The translations under genes and the position numbers were made by a program. Shown one piece after another: positions 63,206 through 64,000 of a stretch of DNA of 64,000 bases. This DNA is from Amycolatopsis dendrobii (GTDB taxonomy: Bacteria; Actinomycetota; Actinomycetes; Mycobacteriales; Pseudonocardiaceae), in the NCBI RefSeq assembly GCF_014145675.1, contig NZ_JACGZW010000002.1, forward strand, positions 434,001-498,000, written 5' to 3'. The notes beneath the pieces are model-generated. The model made no database searches. It had not been told where the DNA came from and worked only from the letters and a program-made list of their open reading frames with translations. Every line of letters starts with the position of its first letter. Within the stretch, counting starts at the first letter, position 1.

Positions 63206-64000
63206 CTAACGAACCGGCCGGTCCCCGATCACCGGCGGGGTCGGTTTGCCGTCGCTCCCGCCGAACACGTCCGGATCGGTCTCTCGGAGGTAGGGCGGAG
63301 CGGTTCTCTCCTTGTCCTTTTCCTTGCTTTTCCCCGATATGCCGTTGCCGACCAGGTTGCCGTTTTTCCCTGCCGCGCCTGGGGTTCCGGCTTGGCCGCC
63401 GCGGGCCGGAGCCGGTTCGCCGGGAGCGCGGGCGCCGACCCGGTTTCCGCTGCCTTGGCCGCCGTTCGGGTTGCCGCCGGGGCTGCTGAAGTCGTAGCCG
63501 CTGCCGGGTACCGGATCGAATTCGGTAGCGAGAGGGTTGATCGGCTGGCCGGAAGGCCCGAATTGATATCCGGGCGGCAATGCGATCGGGCTGGGACGGT
63601 ACGAACTGGTGTGAGTCGCATCGGACTGCTTGGCCGCTTCGGACGGCGTCGCCGGAGAACCGCTTCCCGTGGGGTCAGGTCCGCGGCGGCCAGCGTGCGT
63701 CGAGGGGCGGTCGCCGCGGGTCGCCGGCACTGGCTCCCGTCGCTTCGGAACGGGGCCGGCCGGCTCCGCTGCTGGTCCCGCTACGCCAGGAGGCGGCTCG
63801 ACCGCACGAGGACCGCGGCCGTCAGGCGGTTCACCGCCCGGTCCGCCAGGCGCCTCGACCGGTTTCCGCGGCGTGCTGGTACTGGCGAGCCCAATGGACG
63901 CGCCGGTGTCGCTCAGCTCCGCGTAGTGCGCCGGGATGCGGTCGGAGTTCGTCCCCGTAGCCGAGTGATAGCCGGTGTAGGCGTCGATGTTGTGCTGGGC
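63206..64000 (-). CDS. PPE-like T7SS protein, C-terminal part only
   Basis: A frame open to the end of the window; about 264 residues are visible, so the N-terminus lies beyond the edge. The visible start (AQHNIDAYTGYHSATGTNSDRI) may be the end of a helical PPE domain. Most of the rest is Pro/Gly/Ala/Ser-rich, and the C-terminus reads PPYLRETDPDVFGGSDG then PPVIGDRPVR, typical of PPE-like proteins in actinobacteria that pair with EspG. An ATG/GTG near 63730 is internal, not a true start. Likely partner of the EspG-like chaperone. Confidence 0.8.
   Translation of the reverse strand, partial: AQHNIDAYTGYHSATGTNSDRIPAHYAELSDTGASIGLASTSTPRKPVEAPGGPGGEPPDGRGPRAVEPPPGVAGPAAEPAGPVPKRREPVPATRGDRPSTHAGRRGPDPTGSGSPATPSEAAKQSDATHTSSYRPSPIALPPGYQFGPSGQPINPLATEFDPVPGSGYDFSSPGGNPNGGQGSGNRVGARAPGEPAPARGGQAGTPGAAGKNGNLVGNGISGKSKEKDKERTAPPYLRETDPDVFGGSDGKPTPPVIGDRPVR

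Overview
The window is very GC-rich, densely coded actinobacterial DNA with GTG starts, many 1-8 bp gene overlaps and strong GGAGG-type ribosome binding sites. Mycothiol S-conjugate amidase (mca), several type VII secretion (T7SS) accessory proteins, AfsR-type regulators and a gene order shared in part with mycobacteria point to a Pseudonocardiaceae chromosome, most likely Amycolatopsis or a close relative. I saw no rRNA, tRNA, CRISPR array, insertion sequence or prophage.

Layout. 1-5.1 kb: an operon of a non-canonical Hsp70 system (a 5'-truncated membrane protein, a GrpE-like protein, an 828-residue Hsp70 and a TPR/membrane/OmpA-like protein). 5.1-12.5 kb: an NCS1 permease divergent from a TetX-like flavin monooxygenase, a PHB-depolymerase-like esterase, a TPR protein with a possible amyloid-signalling motif, a HAD-like protein and a NagZ/LpqI-like lipoprotein glycosidase. 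12.6-16.2 kb: a LuxR-type regulator followed by a sugar ABC importer (binding protein and two permeases, no ATPase gene). 17.4-24.3 kb: two giant paralogous BTAD/NTPase regulators in tandem. 24.6-25.9 kb: two overlapping WXG100-like genes and a second LuxR regulator paralogous to the first. 25.9-33.3 kb: amidase, DivIVA-like coiled-coil protein, a two-domain AcrA1-type acyl-CoA reductase, and a sortase/surface-protein pair. 33.6-40.7 kb: Bax-inhibitor-1 protein, LppU-like protein, YeeE/YedE transporter, DHA2 efflux pump, thiolase and a pentapeptide-repeat membrane protein.

38.5-62.5 kb carries a block that I recognise from mycobacteria (Rv1074c fadA3 ... Rv1077 cbs, Rv1078 pra, Rv1079 metB, Rv1080c greA, Rv1081c, Rv1082 mca, Rv1083). 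Here it is opened by about 13 kb between metB and greA. This extra segment contains a 96-bp tandem repeat, threonine ammonia-lyase, a T7SS polymorphic-toxin operon (YbaB-like, EspC-like, a 1318-residue deaminase toxin, then three putative immunity genes: SUKH, Imm49 and a duplicated YezG-like protein), HPPD with a divergent Lrp-family regulator, and a metallo-beta-lactamase-fold protein. The window ends with an EspG-like chaperone and the C-terminal part of a PPE-like protein, so T7SS cargo and chaperone genes occur at three separate places, but no secretion-machine genes are present.

The parts most worth follow-up are the Hsp70 cassette, the toxin/immunity operon, the paired AfsR-like regulators (one with an altered Walker A lysine), a 42-codon ORF with a perfect Shine-Dalgarno upstream of the cystathionine beta-synthase gene, and repeated TQVV phospho-motif candidates in the adjacent membrane protein.
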